Positions 1 through 9,075 of a DNA stretch of 40,785 nucleotides are shown here, one piece after another. The translations under genes and the position numbers were made by a program. The notes beneath the pieces were generated by a model. That model saw only the letters and a list, made by a program, of their open reading frames with translations, made no database searches and had not been told where the DNA came from. Within the stretch, counting starts at the first letter, position 1. Each line of letters begins with the position of its first letter. Origin of the DNA: Paludibacter sp. (GTDB taxonomy: Bacteria; Bacteroidota; Bacteroidia; Bacteroidales; Paludibacteraceae); contig JAQUWU010000042.1 of the NCBI GenBank assembly GCA_028692715.1, positions 1-40,785 of the forward strand, in the 5' to 3' direction.

Positions 1-51
1 TTACTTAACTTTCGCAAGTTCTCATATAGGGGTTTCCACCCCTAGCCCCGA

Positions 52-94
52 CCTACTTTTTGCCTTGACGCAAAAAGTAGGCAAAAAAGTCAAG
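52..94. repeat. Nested palindromes within the left-end element
   Basis: CCTACTTTTTGC (52-63) and GCAAAAAGTAGG (70-81) are a perfect 12-bp inverted repeat with a 6-base spacer. That spacer, CTTGAC (64-69), is itself the partner of GTCAAG at 89-94. The two stems are mutually exclusive, so the block can switch between alternative hairpins. Confidence 0.75.
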
Positions 95-111
95 ACTACG
101 CCCGCTTCACT

Positions 112-218
112 CGAAAAACTTACGCTCGGTAAGCTCAAATCGTCCAAACTCATTCCGACGAAATACGTCGAAACTCAAACAAGGACGATTTTTAACCGCT
201 TACCTCACTTGTTTTTCG
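112..218. repeat. Concentric four-step stem-loop in the left-end element
   Basis: Four inverted repeats are nested inside one another in the right order for one long hairpin: CGAAAAAC 112-119 with GTTTTTCG 211-218; GGTAAGC 128-134 with GCTTACC 198-204; AAATCGTCC 137-145 with GGACGATTT 183-191; CGACG 156-160 with CGTCG 166-170. All pairs are perfect. This could act as a DNA cruciform or a folded RNA. Whether it is transcribed cannot be told from the sequence. Confidence 0.7.
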
Positions 219-443
219 GTTCACCAGCCGAGGTCGCGCATTCAAGAACGACATCGGTATACGATAAAACGTATTTTAACTTATAGTAAAAAGATCACAA
301 GAAACTATATGCAATATTTATTCGATTAAATAGAATTTTATAACCAGCTCATTATCAATATATAAATTTAGATATATTAATATTTATCAATAAGTTAAAT
401 GCTTGCGAAAGTTGAGTAATTTATATACAAAGAAACAGTTTAT

Positions 444-482
444 AAAAATTCCCGAAAAACAAATCCATGCTTTTCGGGAATT
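444..482 (-). terminator. Rho-independent terminator of asnA
   Basis: A perfect 12-bp stem (AATTCCCGAAAA 447-458, TTTTCGGGAATT 471-482) with a 12-base loop lies 31 bases past the asnA stop. On the minus strand it runs into five T residues (complement of 444-448). Confidence 0.8.
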
Positions 483-513
483 ATATAATTGAAACTGATA
501 ACCAATCACTAAA

Positions 514-1551
514 CTACATCAAAATGATATTCAATTTCTGACAATCTTTATACATTTGTGCCGGCCAGATACTTGATTGAATTTCGCCAACATGTGCTTT
601 GCGGAGGAAGAACATACACAAGCGTGATTGTCCGATTCCACCACCAATAGAAAGGGGTAATGATCCTTCGATCAATCTTTTATGAAAATATAGCTCTTTT
701 CGTTCTTCTTTTCCTTCAATTTTCAATTGATTTAATAATGCTTTTTTGTCAACACGAATTCCCATGGACGAAACTTCAAAAGCCATTTCCAATATCGGAT
801 TCCAAAAAATGATATCACCGTTTAATCCGGGCAGACCGTTTTCAGCAATTGTTGACCAATCGTCGTAATCAGGAGCGCGTCCATCGTGTTTTTGCCCATC
901 TCCAAGCGCACCTCCAATACCAATCACAAAAATAGCTTTATGAATTCTGGCGAATTCATTTTCTCTTTCCTTTGAGGTTAATGTAGGATATAATTGGCGT
1001 AATTCTTCTGAATGAATAAACGTAATTTCAGCCGGAAGACAAGGTTTAATATCTGGAAAACTCTCAGAAACTAAATATTCTGTACGTAAAAATGATGCAT
1101 ATATACTACGAACTATACTTTTTAAGAAATCGATATTGCGTTCTTCGGCCGACATAACACGCTCCCAGTCCCATTGATCAACATAAAGTGAGTGAAGGTT
1201 CCCAAGTTCTTCATCGGCACGAATTGCATTCATATCGGTATATATTCCGTGTCCATGTTCCACTTCGTATGCTGCAAGTGTTAATCTTTTCCATTTTGCC
1301 AATGAGTGAACAACTTCAGCACGTGCGTCACCCATATCTTTGATTGGAAAATTTACAGCACGTTCCACACCATTTAAATCATCATTTATACCTGTGCCAC
1401 GCAATACGAAAAGAGGAGCTGTTACTCGACGTAAACGTAATTCCGAAGACAGATTGGCTTGAAAAAAATCTTTAATTTTGGAAATACCCAATTCTGTTTG
1501 TTGTAAATTGAGTATCGGGTTGTAATCAACCGGTTTAATGAAATAACTCAT
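514..1551 (-). CDS. asnA: Aspartate--ammonia ligase (asparagine synthetase A)
   Basis: Makes asparagine from aspartate, ammonia and ATP in the cytoplasm. The 345-residue product has the length of the AsnA family and the class II aminoacyl-tRNA-synthetase-like fold signature GGGIGQSR at residues 303-310. The N-terminus reads MSYFIKPVDYNP, typical of the family. The frame stays open 20 codons further upstream to 1611, but the promoter-like TATCTTTG box at 1599-1606 lies inside that extension, so the start at 1551 is preferred. Transcribed alone, divergent from the BACON lipoprotein gene, and followed by a strong terminator. Identity is firm from family-wide motifs. Confidence 0.95.
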   Translation of the reverse strand: MSYFIKPVDYNPILNLQQTELGISKIKDFFQANLSSELRLRRVTAPLFVLRGTGINDDLNGVERAVNFPIKDMGDARAEVVHSLAKWKRLTLAAYEVEHGHGIYTDMNAIRADEELGNLHSLYVDQWDWERVMSAEERNIDFLKSIVRSIYASFLRTEYLVSESFPDIKPCLPAEITFIHSEELRQLYPTLTSKERENEFARIHKAIFVIGIGGALGDGQKHDGRAPDYDDWSTIAENGLPGLNGDIIFWNPILEMAFEVSSMGIRVDKKALLNQLKIEGKEERKELYFHKRLIEGSLPLSIGGGIGQSRLCMFFLRKAHVGEIQSSIWPAQMYKDCQKLNIILM

Positions 1552-1598
1552 GATTTTTTTTAGTTTTATGTTTCTTGTATAAATTAAATTTCTAATCG

Positions 1599-1606
1599 CA
1601 AAGATA
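1599..1606 (-). promoter_or_regulatory. Bacteroidota -7 box of asnA
   Basis: TATCTTTG on the minus strand fits the TAnnTTTG -7 consensus, about 48 bases upstream of the asnA start. No well-spaced -33 TTTG was found. Confidence 0.45.
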
Positions 1607-1785
1607 ATCAAATTGATTACAAAATTTGAATATGTCGAGATGATTTTTAGGTTTTTGCTTATATTCGTTACATATCAAAAGGTTTTAATTGTTCATTGAG
1701 TTATTTCTGTTTTTTTTATGAAAATATATAAATAAATAATCAACAGATTTTAAAGGTTAAAATCAATTAATTAAAAAACTTTTTT

Positions 1786-1793
1786 TACATTTG
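1786..1793 (+). promoter_or_regulatory. Bacteroidota -7 box of the BACON lipoprotein gene
   Basis: TACATTTG fits TAnnTTTG and ends 26 bases before the start codon, leaving a short leader. A matching -33 element is not evident. Confidence 0.5.
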
Positions 1794-1819
1794 CGATAAA
1801 TTTAATTAATATCACTAAA

Positions 1820-2674
1820 ATGAAAAATAAAATACATCTTTTTATCTTTGGTATTTTTATATTGTTTAGTTGTAAAAACGAAAATGAAGTTGTTATTCTC
1901 ACAACTGCTGAAGATGTTATTAGTTTCAGTGCGATAGATGCAAGTAGCATTCTTTCTATTACATCAAATTCTGATTGGCATATTACTTGTGACGAAAACT
2001 GGTGTCACTTTTCTGATAGTGTTGGGAATGGTAATGTGAGTTTAGTGTTATTGTGTGATAATAATCTGACAATAACCGAAAGAGAGACTGTTTTGAGAAT
2101 AAAAGCAGGCGATCAATCAAAGTCAGTTGTTGTTAAACAAAAGGGAGGTATTGTCATCTTTGATGAAAATTTTGTAGATAATACTAATAACTGGATGTTA
2201 AAATCTACAGATACCTTAGAATATAGAATAGCAGACGATTTTTATGTGTTAAAGAATTTAACACAGCTTGGAGCTTATTTTGTTGGTACGAAATCGCTTA
2301 TTCCTGAGTATTATGGTAGTTATCAAATTTCATTACGATACGTTTATATCTCAGGTTATAACCCATTTGGTTTTACATTCGCAAATAAGAATTCAGAAAA
2401 TTTATATCGCTTTTTAGCTACACCAACTGGAAGTTACTCGTTTACAAAAAGGGAAGAAAATGTGAATACGAACTTTATAAGTTCAAACTCGTCAGCCATA
2501 GGCTCAGATAATACATTACGTTTAATAAAAATTGGAACACATTGTGAGATGTTTGTAAATGACACATTGATAAATACTTTTGAATTGCCAACTGCATTTG
2601 GTAGCTATGTTGGTTTTTATTTATGTGCACAAACTGAGGTGAAAGTAGATTTTTTGAATATAATAAAGTTTTAA
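1820..2674 (+). CDS. BACON-domain lipoprotein
   Basis: A 284-residue predicted lipoprotein. A short hydrophobic signal ends in the lipobox LFSC, with the lipidated cysteine at residue 18. Residues of about 32-112 look like a BACON domain: an Ig-like strand pattern with SNSDWHITCDENWC in the middle and a closing VVVKQKGG. Residues 115-284 are beta-rich with many aromatics (FDENFVDNTNNWMLKS near the start), like a jelly-roll or LamG-type carbohydrate-binding fold. BACON domains are common in Bacteroidota surface glycan proteins, so an envelope role is inferred; the ligand is unknown. It stands alone with its own promoter-like box and has no SusC/SusD or hydrolase neighbour. Confidence 0.7.
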   Translation: MKNKIHLFIFGIFILFSCKNENEVVILTTAEDVISFSAIDASSILSITSNSDWHITCDENWCHFSDSVGNGNVSLVLLCDNNLTITERETVLRIKAGDQSKSVVVKQKGGIVIFDENFVDNTNNWMLKSTDTLEYRIADDFYVLKNLTQLGAYFVGTKSLIPEYYGSYQISLRYVYISGYNPFGFTFANKNSENLYRFLATPTGSYSFTKREENVNTNFISSNSSAIGSDNTLRLIKIGTHCEMFVNDTLINTFELPTAFGSYVGFYLCAQTEVKVDFLNIIKF

Positions 2675-2835
2675 AATTTATATTTAAAGATATCAGGATT
2701 ACGATCCTCTTTTTGTTTTTTGCTTATTATTCTATAGATTTATGATAGTTACGCTCCTTAGTATAAAATGCGCCCCATCTTATTCCCGATTTGACTGCAT
2801 ATAGCCTCAAGAAATAAAACCAGATAGGAGAAAAT

Positions 2836-2883
2836 AAAAAACTCCCGAAAATTCTGTTGTTTCAACAAAATATTCGGGAGTTT
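2836..2883 (-). terminator. Terminator of the nfeD-floA operon
   Basis: AAACTCCCGAA (2839-2849) pairs perfectly with TTCGGGAGTTT (2873-2883). On the minus strand the stem is followed by a T-rich stretch. It lies 20 bases past the floA stop and may also stop transcripts of the lipoprotein gene arriving from the other side. Confidence 0.75.
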
Positions 2884-2902
2884 AAATTTAAATATTAAAA
2901 TT

Positions 2903-3880
2903 TTATTTTTGCGATTTATCGTTTCCGGGTTTTGAAATAGCATCGCGCATAGCTGTATCAGCTTCGATGTTTTTCATTTTATAATAATCCATAATTCCCA
3001 AATTTCCACTACGGAAGGCTTCTGCCATTGCTTTTGGGACTTCTGCTTCTGCTTCAATTACTTTAGCACGCATTTCCTGCGACTTGGCTTTCATTTCCTG
3101 TTCGAGCGAAACTGCCATCGCACGGCGTTCTTCTGCTTTAGCCTGAGCAATATTTTTATCTGCTTCTGCCTGATCCATTTGCAGTTGAGCACCGATATTT
3201 TTACCTATATCAATATCAGCAATATCAATGGATAAAATTTCAAAAGCTGTTCCGGCATCCAACCCTTTTGTTAAAACAAGTTTCGAAATTGAATCCGGAT
3301 TTTCCAATACACTTTTATGTGAAATGGAAGATCCGATTGTAGATACAATACCTTCACCAACACGAGCCAAAATAGTTTCTTCACCAGCACCACCGACTAA
3401 CTGTTTAATGTTTGCACGAACAGTAACACGGGCTTTTGCAATTAACTGAATACCATCTTTCGCAACAGCAGCTACGGGAGGCGTATCAATTACTTTAGGG
3501 TTTACCGACATTTGAACAGCCTGGAACACATCACGACCGGCCAAATCAATAGCAGTTGCCATTTTAAAAGTCAAGTCAATGTTGGCTTTCGAAGCAGAAA
3601 CCAAGGCATGAGTAACACGTTCGATATGTCCACCTGCTAAAAAGTGAGCTTCGAGACCATCACGTTGTACTTCCTGAATACCTGCTTTGTGGGCTTCAAT
3701 CATACATTGCACAATAGTATGAGGTGGCACTTTTCTGATGCGCATCAGAAACAATTGTATCAGCGAGATATTAACTCCCGATACTTTTGCCGAAATCCAC
3801 AACAGGAACGGCACATAATAGAAGAACAGCAGTAAAAGTACACCTAGTACCGCTAATCCAATAAATTCAATTCCAATCAT
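2903..3880 (-). CDS. floA: Flotillin-like protein FloA (SPFH family)
   Basis: A 325-residue membrane scaffold close in length to Bacillus FloA (about 330). An N-terminal membrane segment (about residues 5-31) is followed by the SPFH/Band-7 region, with family-typical stretches such as [18 protein letters not shown] and [19 protein letters not shown] charged Ala/Glu/Lys/Gln helix (about 235-285, [19 protein letters not shown]) gives the flotillin coiled coil. Family members oligomerise in membrane microdomains and affect secretion, signalling and membrane fluidity. It lies 29 bases downstream of an NfeD-type gene in the same direction, the usual partnership, which supports both calls. Confidence 0.93.
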   Translation of the reverse strand: MIGIEFIGLAVLGVLLLLFFYYVPFLLWISAKVSGVNISLIQLFLMRIRKVPPHTIVQCMIEAHKAGIQEVQRDGLEAHFLAGGHIERVTHALVSASKANIDLTFKMATAIDLAGRDVFQAVQMSVNPKVIDTPPVAAVAKDGIQLIAKARVTVRANIKQLVGGAGEETILARVGEGIVSTIGSSISHKSVLENPDSISKLVLTKGLDAGTAFEILSIDIADIDIGKNIGAQLQMDQAEADKNIAQAKAEERRAMAVSLEQEMKAKSQEMRAKVIEAEAEVPKAMAEAFRSGNLGIMDYYKMKNIEADTAMRDAISKPGNDKSQK

Positions 3881-3909
3881 AATTTTTTGTTTTTAATGAT
3901 TTAGTAATA

Positions 3910-4383
3910 TTATTTCTCTGTAATTCTTTCAACTAAAATATTTGTTTTGTAAATCTGTACGACTTTAATTTCAGTTCCCTGATCGATAAAATCATCATTC
4001 GTTTTTGCTTCAATAATATTCCCGTTAATTTTCACTTTACCCATTGGTGCTAAACGCGAACTTGCAATTCCTTTGTCACCAATTTGAATTGTCATATTCT
4101 CCATTGGCTCATTTTTTCCTAAGATATTGGTTTGTAATGACATTTTATCCAATGCTTTTGAACGAATAAATACTATGATAGCTATTGCCAAAAGTACAAT
4201 ACTTGCAAATAATGTAATGTGCCCTGCTACACCACTGATTCTTGTATAGGCATAATATACAGCTCCTCCCATGAAAATTGTTCCGGCAATACCTGCTATC
4301 GAAATTCCCGGAATCAGGAATAACTCTATTAAAAAGAAAATGATACCAACAACTAATAATACAATTACAATGGTAATTTCCAT
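3910..4383 (-). CDS. NfeD-like membrane protein, partner of FloA
   Basis: A 157-residue protein with three hydrophobic segments (about residues 2-27, 29-48 and 52-73) and a C-terminal soluble domain (about 95-157, from IGDKGIASSRLAPMGKVKING) of the NfeD OB-fold type. It lacks the N-terminal ClpP-like protease domain of long NfeD proteins, so it is the short form. NfeD proteins accompany SPFH proteins in operons and are thought to help assemble them. First gene of the nfeD-floA pair; the upstream gap to the TPR gene is 130 bases. Confidence 0.85.
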   Translation of the reverse strand: MEITIVIVLLVVGIIFFLIELFLIPGISIAGIAGTIFMGGAVYYAYTRISGVAGHITLFASIVLLAIAIIVFIRSKALDKMSLQTNILGKNEPMENMTIQIGDKGIASSRLAPMGKVKINGNIIEAKTNDDFIDQGTEIKVVQIYKTNILVERITEK

Positions 4384-4513
4384 AACGAAAATTTATTTTG
4401 GGTTAAAAGTACCAAAAAAATTAATATAAAGTAATCTCAAACAGATGAATGTTTCAAGAATTTTGTAAATTTAACAAAGAGGACAAAAGAGCCATTAGTT
4501 CTTTTGAAAAACA

Positions 4514-5917
4514 TTAGGGAATTAAATTCTTCGATATGAAATTATTTTCATCGTTTTTCAACGTTAGTATTTGTTTTTCCAGTTTCGATTTATTGTCAAC
4601 AATATGCTTTTCTAAATCTAAAATGTTGGTTGTCAGCGTTTTTTTTGTTTCTTCTTCGGCATTGAAATATTGATTACGAAGGGTTTCAATTTCCTGCTTT
4701 TGTTCTTCTATTTGAGTTTTTGTCTTAACAATGTCGTACCATTGTTTTGCTCCATTTTCGCTTTTAAAATCTTTTATATGTGTGTATTGCACTGAATCAT
4801 TAACAACGAACTCAATCTGATTGTCAGGAATTTCGGTCGGTACATTTTTTTGTGTTGTACTGTTTAGATAGGATTTATTCGCTTTTCGGTATTTTTTTAA
4901 TTGAGCTACCTGTCTGATATACTCTTTATCTTCTGAACGAATAATCGTTTTCAGGTTATTCGGCACAAATGTATAAATGGCGACTTTACCCGCCGGTTGA
5001 TTTCTGTCGGTTGCAAACCAACCCAATTTGTGTATATCATCAATAACTAACATATAATCATTAGCAGGCGAATTAAAAGGCATTCCAAGGTTTTCGGGAG
5101 GTAGAAATCCATTGTTCGAAGGATTAAAACGGGTAATGAAAATATCGTAACCGCCAATAGAGTTTTCACCGTCTGATGCAAAATATAAAGTAATTCCATC
5201 CAAAGAAAGAAAAGGATAATTTTCGTTGGCAGAAGTGTTTATGATTTTTGATACAGAAATAGTTGGTGACCATTCATCTAGTAATTTATAAGACGTAAAA
5301 ATATCCATTTGCCCCTTAATGGAGTCCGATTTATAAATACGATCCTCACGTTGTGTGCTATAGGTTATTTTATCGACTGTTTTTTTAGAATTTAATTTCA
5401 GTTGATCCGATTTGATTGATCCTAATTCACTTCCAATTTTATAGGCACTTAAAAAATCAGTTTTATTCACCACAATACTATCAACAATAGCAATGTCCTC
5501 CACTTTGTTGATAAGTCGGGCTGCATTTTCTGAAATTTTGATTTTTGCTTCGAATTCAGGAATTCTATCATCAGTAGATTTTAAGCTCGAAAGGTAGGTT
5601 TGATAAGCCATAACTGATTTATCGAACTGATAATCATTGAAATATAATTCAGCAAGATATAAATCACGCAAAGGATATTTATTCCCCGACATTTCGAAAT
5701 GCAGAATTGCAGTGTGAACATCCTTTAATTCGTAACAACAACGTGCCAGTCGATAATTGTACAACGCATCATTAGGATGCTGTTTCAAAAGGTTTTCGTA
5801 AGTAGTACGAGCTTTTTCATATTGCTTATTATTAAAAAGTTTTTCTCCATCGGCTGCTCGTTGAGCTAAAAGAGAAAGAGTAATAAAAAGAGAGAAAAAA
5901 ATGAATTTAAATTTCAT
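4514..5917 (-). CDS. Exported TPR and PD40 (WD40-like) repeat protein
   Basis: A 467-residue protein with a signal peptide (residues 1-18, ending LSLLAQ). TPR-like helices cover about 20-130 (GEKLFNNKQYEKARTTYENL, NYRLARCCYELKDVHTAI). A PD40 beta-propeller segment follows (about 240-320, with YPFLSLDGITLYFASDGENS). The C-terminus (about 395-460) is a charged coiled coil rich in E, K and Q. This resembles the N-terminal half of Bacteroidota TPR-PD40-OmpA envelope proteins such as PorE, but no OmpA peptidoglycan-binding domain is present. A periplasmic scaffold role is inferred; the exact function is unknown. Its start is 34 bases downstream of a small inverted-repeat element. Confidence 0.7.
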   Translation of the reverse strand: MKFKFIFFSLFITLSLLAQRAADGEKLFNNKQYEKARTTYENLLKQHPNDALYNYRLARCCYELKDVHTAILHFEMSGNKYPLRDLYLAELYFNDYQFDKSVMAYQTYLSSLKSTDDRIPEFEAKIKISENAARLINKVEDIAIVDSIVVNKTDFLSAYKIGSELGSIKSDQLKLNSKKTVDKITYSTQREDRIYKSDSIKGQMDIFTSYKLLDEWSPTISVSKIINTSANENYPFLSLDGITLYFASDGENSIGGYDIFITRFNPSNNGFLPPENLGMPFNSPANDYMLVIDDIHKLGWFATDRNQPAGKVAIYTFVPNNLKTIIRSEDKEYIRQVAQLKKYRKANKSYLNSTTQKNVPTEIPDNQIEFVVNDSVQYTHIKDFKSENGAKQWYDIVKTKTQIEEQKQEIETLRNQYFNAEEETKKTLTTNILDLEKHIVDNKSKLEKQILTLKNDENNFISKNLIP

Positions 5918-5951
5918 TAAAATATATATATTAAGAATTAGAAACTGATTA

Positions 5952-6115
5952 GTAACTACTCAGCACTTCAAGAAGTACTTCATTTGACGTTTTTAGGGAA
6001 ATTGCAGAGAATAAAAATGTAATTTTCACAAAAAAAACAGCCAAATTAAAGCGCATAAATGATGAATGTTGCTCCAGAACTCCCCCTTTAGGGAGTTGGG
6101 GGGCTGAGTAGTTAC
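5952..6115. repeat. 164-bp inverted-repeat-bounded element
   Basis: GTAACTACTCAGC (5952-5964) is a perfect 13-bp inverted match to GCTGAGTAGTTAC (6103-6115). Inside lie a hairpin (AACTCCC 6078-6084, GGGAGTT 6091-6097) and the palindrome GAAGTACTTC (about 5973-5982). The CCCTTTAGGG core with flanking G runs looks like a dispersed intergenic repeat of Bacteroidota. It fills nearly all the space between the AsmA-like stop and the TPR gene start. No coding capacity is seen. Confidence 0.6.
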
Positions 6116-6123
6116 ACTAATTA

Positions 6124-8862
6124 TTATATTTTTACTTCGTTAGCGGCTTTTTGAATTACTTTGTTTGCTTCAACTTCTGCTTTTGCATTTAAATCGGCTG
6201 CTTTCTTTTTTGCCTCGTCAACTGATTTTTTAGCAGCAACTTCAGCTACTTTTTTAGCAATTGGGTTATTGGTTTTAGCAATGAGGACATCACCCTGTTT
6301 TTGTGCTTCAGCAATCAACTGATCGCCCAATTTTTGTGCTTCAGCTTTAATTTTGTCGGCTTCAACCTGTGCTGCTTTTATGGCATTTTCTTTCTGTTTT
6401 TGAGCTTCCGCCAACGCTTTATCTTTTGCATTGTCAATTTGTTTGTTAACTTCAGTTGCCACTTTTGCTTTATTGTCATCTACAAGAGCGTTAATAGTAC
6501 TTGCCATATCAAGCGCAATTTTTGGTTTTGTAAAAGTTCCGCCAATTTTCACATTTACCGTTGAAAGTTTACCCAGTTTAATATTATCAGGTAATTGTAC
6601 TTTTCCTGAATAATTTATTGTTTTATCAAGCCCAGTTGAACCGCCGATATTCATTTTGACATTCCCCAATTTTACATCAAAAGGTTTTGTATTCAGCTTT
6701 CCATCTTTTATGTCAAAAATCAAACCTAAATCTTTTATCGTTGTATTTGTCAGCTCATTAATTTTCAAACTGGAACCCAAAGCAGTCAGTGCAGGCACAT
6801 TTGAAAGTCCGATTGATTTTGTTGTAAACGTACCGTTTCCGATTACGGAAGCCAAATCGGGCATCATGTCGCTTTGTAATAACGAATTGAAAGATAATTT
6901 TGTGGAAAATTTGCCTACAGCATTTTCAAATACCGGTACAAATTTCTGTAATGTTTCCACTTGCTTTACTATTTCTTTGAAAATTACTTCGTTTATAGAA
7001 ATATCAAAGTTTACTGACGGCTTTTGCGGATTTGTTGAGTTATATTGTCCATTCATTAGAAGATTTCCACCAAATGCCTGAAAACCTAAATCTTTAAATG
7101 ACATTATTCCATCAGCAATCTTCAGCACACCTTTTGCATTTGTCAAATCCATTTTGTCGTACACCAGTTGTTTAAAACCGGCATTCATAGTAAATTCCAA
7201 ATTTTTTGGAATTTCGATAACGCTTAGTTTTGATGTATCGGGTTCGGAAGTCGCCTTTTTATTGTTCTCTGCTGGTTTATCATTATCAGAAGACATAAAA
7301 TCGCTGACATTAAAATAATTGGATTGCATATTTAACGTTCCTTTGAGTGTTTTATCATGTAGTGCGTAGGCAACAAAATTTTCCAACTTTCCGGTTGCAG
7401 TCAGATCGTTACGACCAATTTTCATTTTTAAAGCAGTTAAATCGGCATAACGGTTATTGAATTCCATATTTGCGTTATCAATTATAACTTCTTGCGACAA
7501 CTGTTTCATTTTCAACTGCATATTACTGATATCCAATTTGCCATCAAAGATAAATTTGTCGTAGAGATTATTGTCGTAATAAGACATTCTACCACCTAAA
7601 TTAAGATTCATATCTAACTCACCGTTTAGTTTTGTGTCAGATTCAAGTGGATATATCTCTGCAATATTTGCCAGATCTATTTTCCCAATGGCTTTCAATT
7701 TAAGCTCAGGGTCGGACATTGGATAGGCAATATGCATTTGAGCTGAAAATGGATTTCCACCCATTAAAAATGAAAATTGCGATAAATCAATGATCGTTTC
7801 ATCAAGTGTTTTGCCCGGATTGCTAATATGTCCGGCAATATTAATATTTTGAAGGGATTTTGGTAGATTTGGATATTGAAACCAACCGTTTACTACCGAA
7901 AGTTTGAAATCAAAAGCCGGATAAAAATCATCTATCATTTTTCCTTTTATAAATCCCGATACATCAACAGCTCCTCCTGACTTAATTCCTTCGAATGATT
8001 CAGCATAAATTGCAGGAATCATTGAAAGGATAGCCTTAAAATCAACTTTTTCTGCATTCAGCGTCAAATCCATATCGTAGCCTTCTTCCGGCATTTGAAA
8101 CCACCCCGAGAACGAAAATGGGATAGCATTAATTCGAGACGAATTTTTGCTGAAAGTGAACAACATTTTATTAATATTTGCATTAATGTCAGCATTAAGT
8201 TCAACATTAGCTTTCGATAGATATTTAACGCCATCCATCCAAAAATCGAGTGAGTCAATAGTCGTCTCAGTAACTAAAAGTGAACTGTCGGCGGTTAAAT
8301 CTCCTGAAGTTTGATGATTAAGATGCTGTAAAAGAGCTGACATATTTCCAGCTTCATCAAGATAAATTACTTCACCGTCTTTTATCACAAAATCTTTTAT
8401 CTTTAAATTAAAGCTCATTGAACTGGTGTCAGGAGCTGCTTGTTGTGTTGTATCTTCTTTCATGATACTCCAGTTAGCAACACCGCTCGGAAGTACATGT
8501 GCAAAAACTTTGGGATTATTGAATTGCAATTTTCCAATTTCATAACCGGTATCTGAGAATAAACTTTTAATATTTATAATCAAATCAATATTTTGACTCG
8601 ATAATAAAGTATCATTTTTAAAATTGTCTATACCGACAATACTGAAGTTTTCGAGTTTTACTGAAGCGTTCGGAAAGCTTCTGAGAAAACTAATATTAAC
8701 ATCCTCGAAATTTACAGTAGCATTAAACATAGTATTAACTTGCTCTTTTGCTAATTTCGTGATTTTATCCTTAAAAGCATAAGGTAAAATTATCAACGCA
8801 GCTATAAAAACAACGATAACTGAAAGGCTGATTATCAGGCCGTTTTTTACTTTTTTATTCAT
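6124..8862 (-). CDS. AsmA-family envelope protein with C-terminal coiled coil
   Basis: A 912-residue protein with an N-terminal membrane anchor (about residues 8-30) followed at once by KDKITKLAKEQVN...ANVNFEDVNISFLRSFP-type AsmA sequence. A long beta-rich body carries repeated strand patterns (INIKSLFSDTGYEIGKLQF; VQLPDNIKLGKLSTVNVKI). AsmA-like proteins are large periplasmic beta-groove proteins that, in Proteobacteria, help move phospholipids to the outer membrane; that role here is inference. The last 120 residues are an Ala/Lys/Glu/Gln-rich helix with repeats of the AEAQKQ type, which is not part of the AsmA fold. The gene has its own promoter-like box and is separated from the TPR gene by an inverted-repeat element. 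Confidence 0.85.
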   Translation of the reverse strand: MNKKVKNGLIISLSVIVVFIAALIILPYAFKDKITKLAKEQVNTMFNATVNFEDVNISFLRSFPNASVKLENFSIVGIDNFKNDTLLSSQNIDLIINIKSLFSDTGYEIGKLQFNNPKVFAHVLPSGVANWSIMKEDTTQQAAPDTSSMSFNLKIKDFVIKDGEVIYLDEAGNMSALLQHLNHQTSGDLTADSSLLVTETTIDSLDFWMDGVKYLSKANVELNADINANINKMLFTFSKNSSRINAIPFSFSGWFQMPEEGYDMDLTLNAEKVDFKAILSMIPAIYAESFEGIKSGGAVDVSGFIKGKMIDDFYPAFDFKLSVVNGWFQYPNLPKSLQNINIAGHISNPGKTLDETIIDLSQFSFLMGGNPFSAQMHIAYPMSDPELKLKAIGKIDLANIAEIYPLESDTKLNGELDMNLNLGGRMSYYDNNLYDKFIFDGKLDISNMQLKMKQLSQEVIIDNANMEFNNRYADLTALKMKIGRNDLTATGKLENFVAYALHDKTLKGTLNMQSNYFNVSDFMSSDNDKPAENNKKATSEPDTSKLSVIEIPKNLEFTMNAGFKQLVYDKMDLTNAKGVLKIADGIMSFKDLGFQAFGGNLLMNGQYNSTNPQKPSVNFDISINEVIFKEIVKQVETLQKFVPVFENAVGKFSTKLSFNSLLQSDMMPDLASVIGNGTFTTKSIGLSNVPALTALGSSLKINELTNTTIKDLGLIFDIKDGKLNTKPFDVKLGNVKMNIGGSTGLDKTINYSGKVQLPDNIKLGKLSTVNVKIGGTFTKPKIALDMASTINALVDDNKAKVATEVNKQIDNAKDKALAEAQKQKENAIKAAQVEADKIKAEAQKLGDQLIAEAQKQGDVLIAKTNNPIAKKVAEVAAKKSVDEAKKKAADLNAKAEVEANKVIQKAANEVKI

Positions 8863-8929
8863 AAGAAGTGGCTTTTTACGAAAATTAAAAAATAAGGTTT
8901 ATATCTTTAATATTTAAATTCAGAAAGAA

Positions 8930-8937
8930 CAAAAATA
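8930..8937 (-). promoter_or_regulatory. Bacteroidota -7 box of the AsmA-like gene
   Basis: TATTTTTG on the minus strand, 67 bases upstream of the start codon, fits TAnnTTTG. No -33 element at the expected spacing. Confidence 0.35.
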
Positions 8938-9016
8938 CAAAAAATGAACGATATTATGGCTTAAATGTTCATGTTTCACTAAAATATATATGTTCTGATT
9001 TGTAATTCTATAGAAA

Positions 9017-9050
9017 TGAAAAAGGCAATCTGCAAATCTGCAAACTGCCT
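9017..9050 (-). terminator. Probable terminator of prfC
   Basis: AGGCA (9023-9027) and TGCCT (9046-9050) form a short stem; on the minus strand the stem is followed by TTTTTC. It lies 25 bases past the prfC stop. The stem is only five base pairs, so it is a weak call. Confidence 0.45.
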
Positions 9051-9075
9051 GAAATTTCGATAAGATTAAAATGGA

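Larger units (their letters stand above)
1..419. mobile_element. MITE-like non-coding element with 18-bp terminal inverted repeats
   Basis: Positions 1-18 and 402-419 form an inverted repeat with 17 of 18 bases matching (TTACTTAACTTTCGCAAG against TTACTCAACTTTCGCAAG on the other strand). The left two thirds is visibly richer in G and C than the surrounding DNA; the last 130 bases are AT-rich. The core (20-285) resembles a dispersed non-coding repeat I remember from other Bacteroidota genomes, built around a palindromic CCTACTTTTTGC...GCAAAAAGTAGG block. There is no transposase, so if it moves it must be non-autonomous. The left boundary coincides with the window start, so a target duplication cannot be checked. 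It could also be the two ends of a decayed insertion sequence. Confidence 0.5.

Noticed and set aside
65-286. 73-codon open frame in the left-end element
   Set aside because: It translates straight through the palindromes and concentric stems, lacks a ribosome-binding site and has no recognised domain; the open frame is explained by the higher G+C of the repeat.
2758-2943. 61-codon minus-strand frame overlapping the floA end
   Set aside because: It covers the terminator hairpin and the last codons of floA in another frame.
2903-4383. Part of a phage or defence system based on SPFH/NfeD proteins
   Set aside because: The pair is the common housekeeping FloA-NfeD arrangement with no nuclease or effector next to it.
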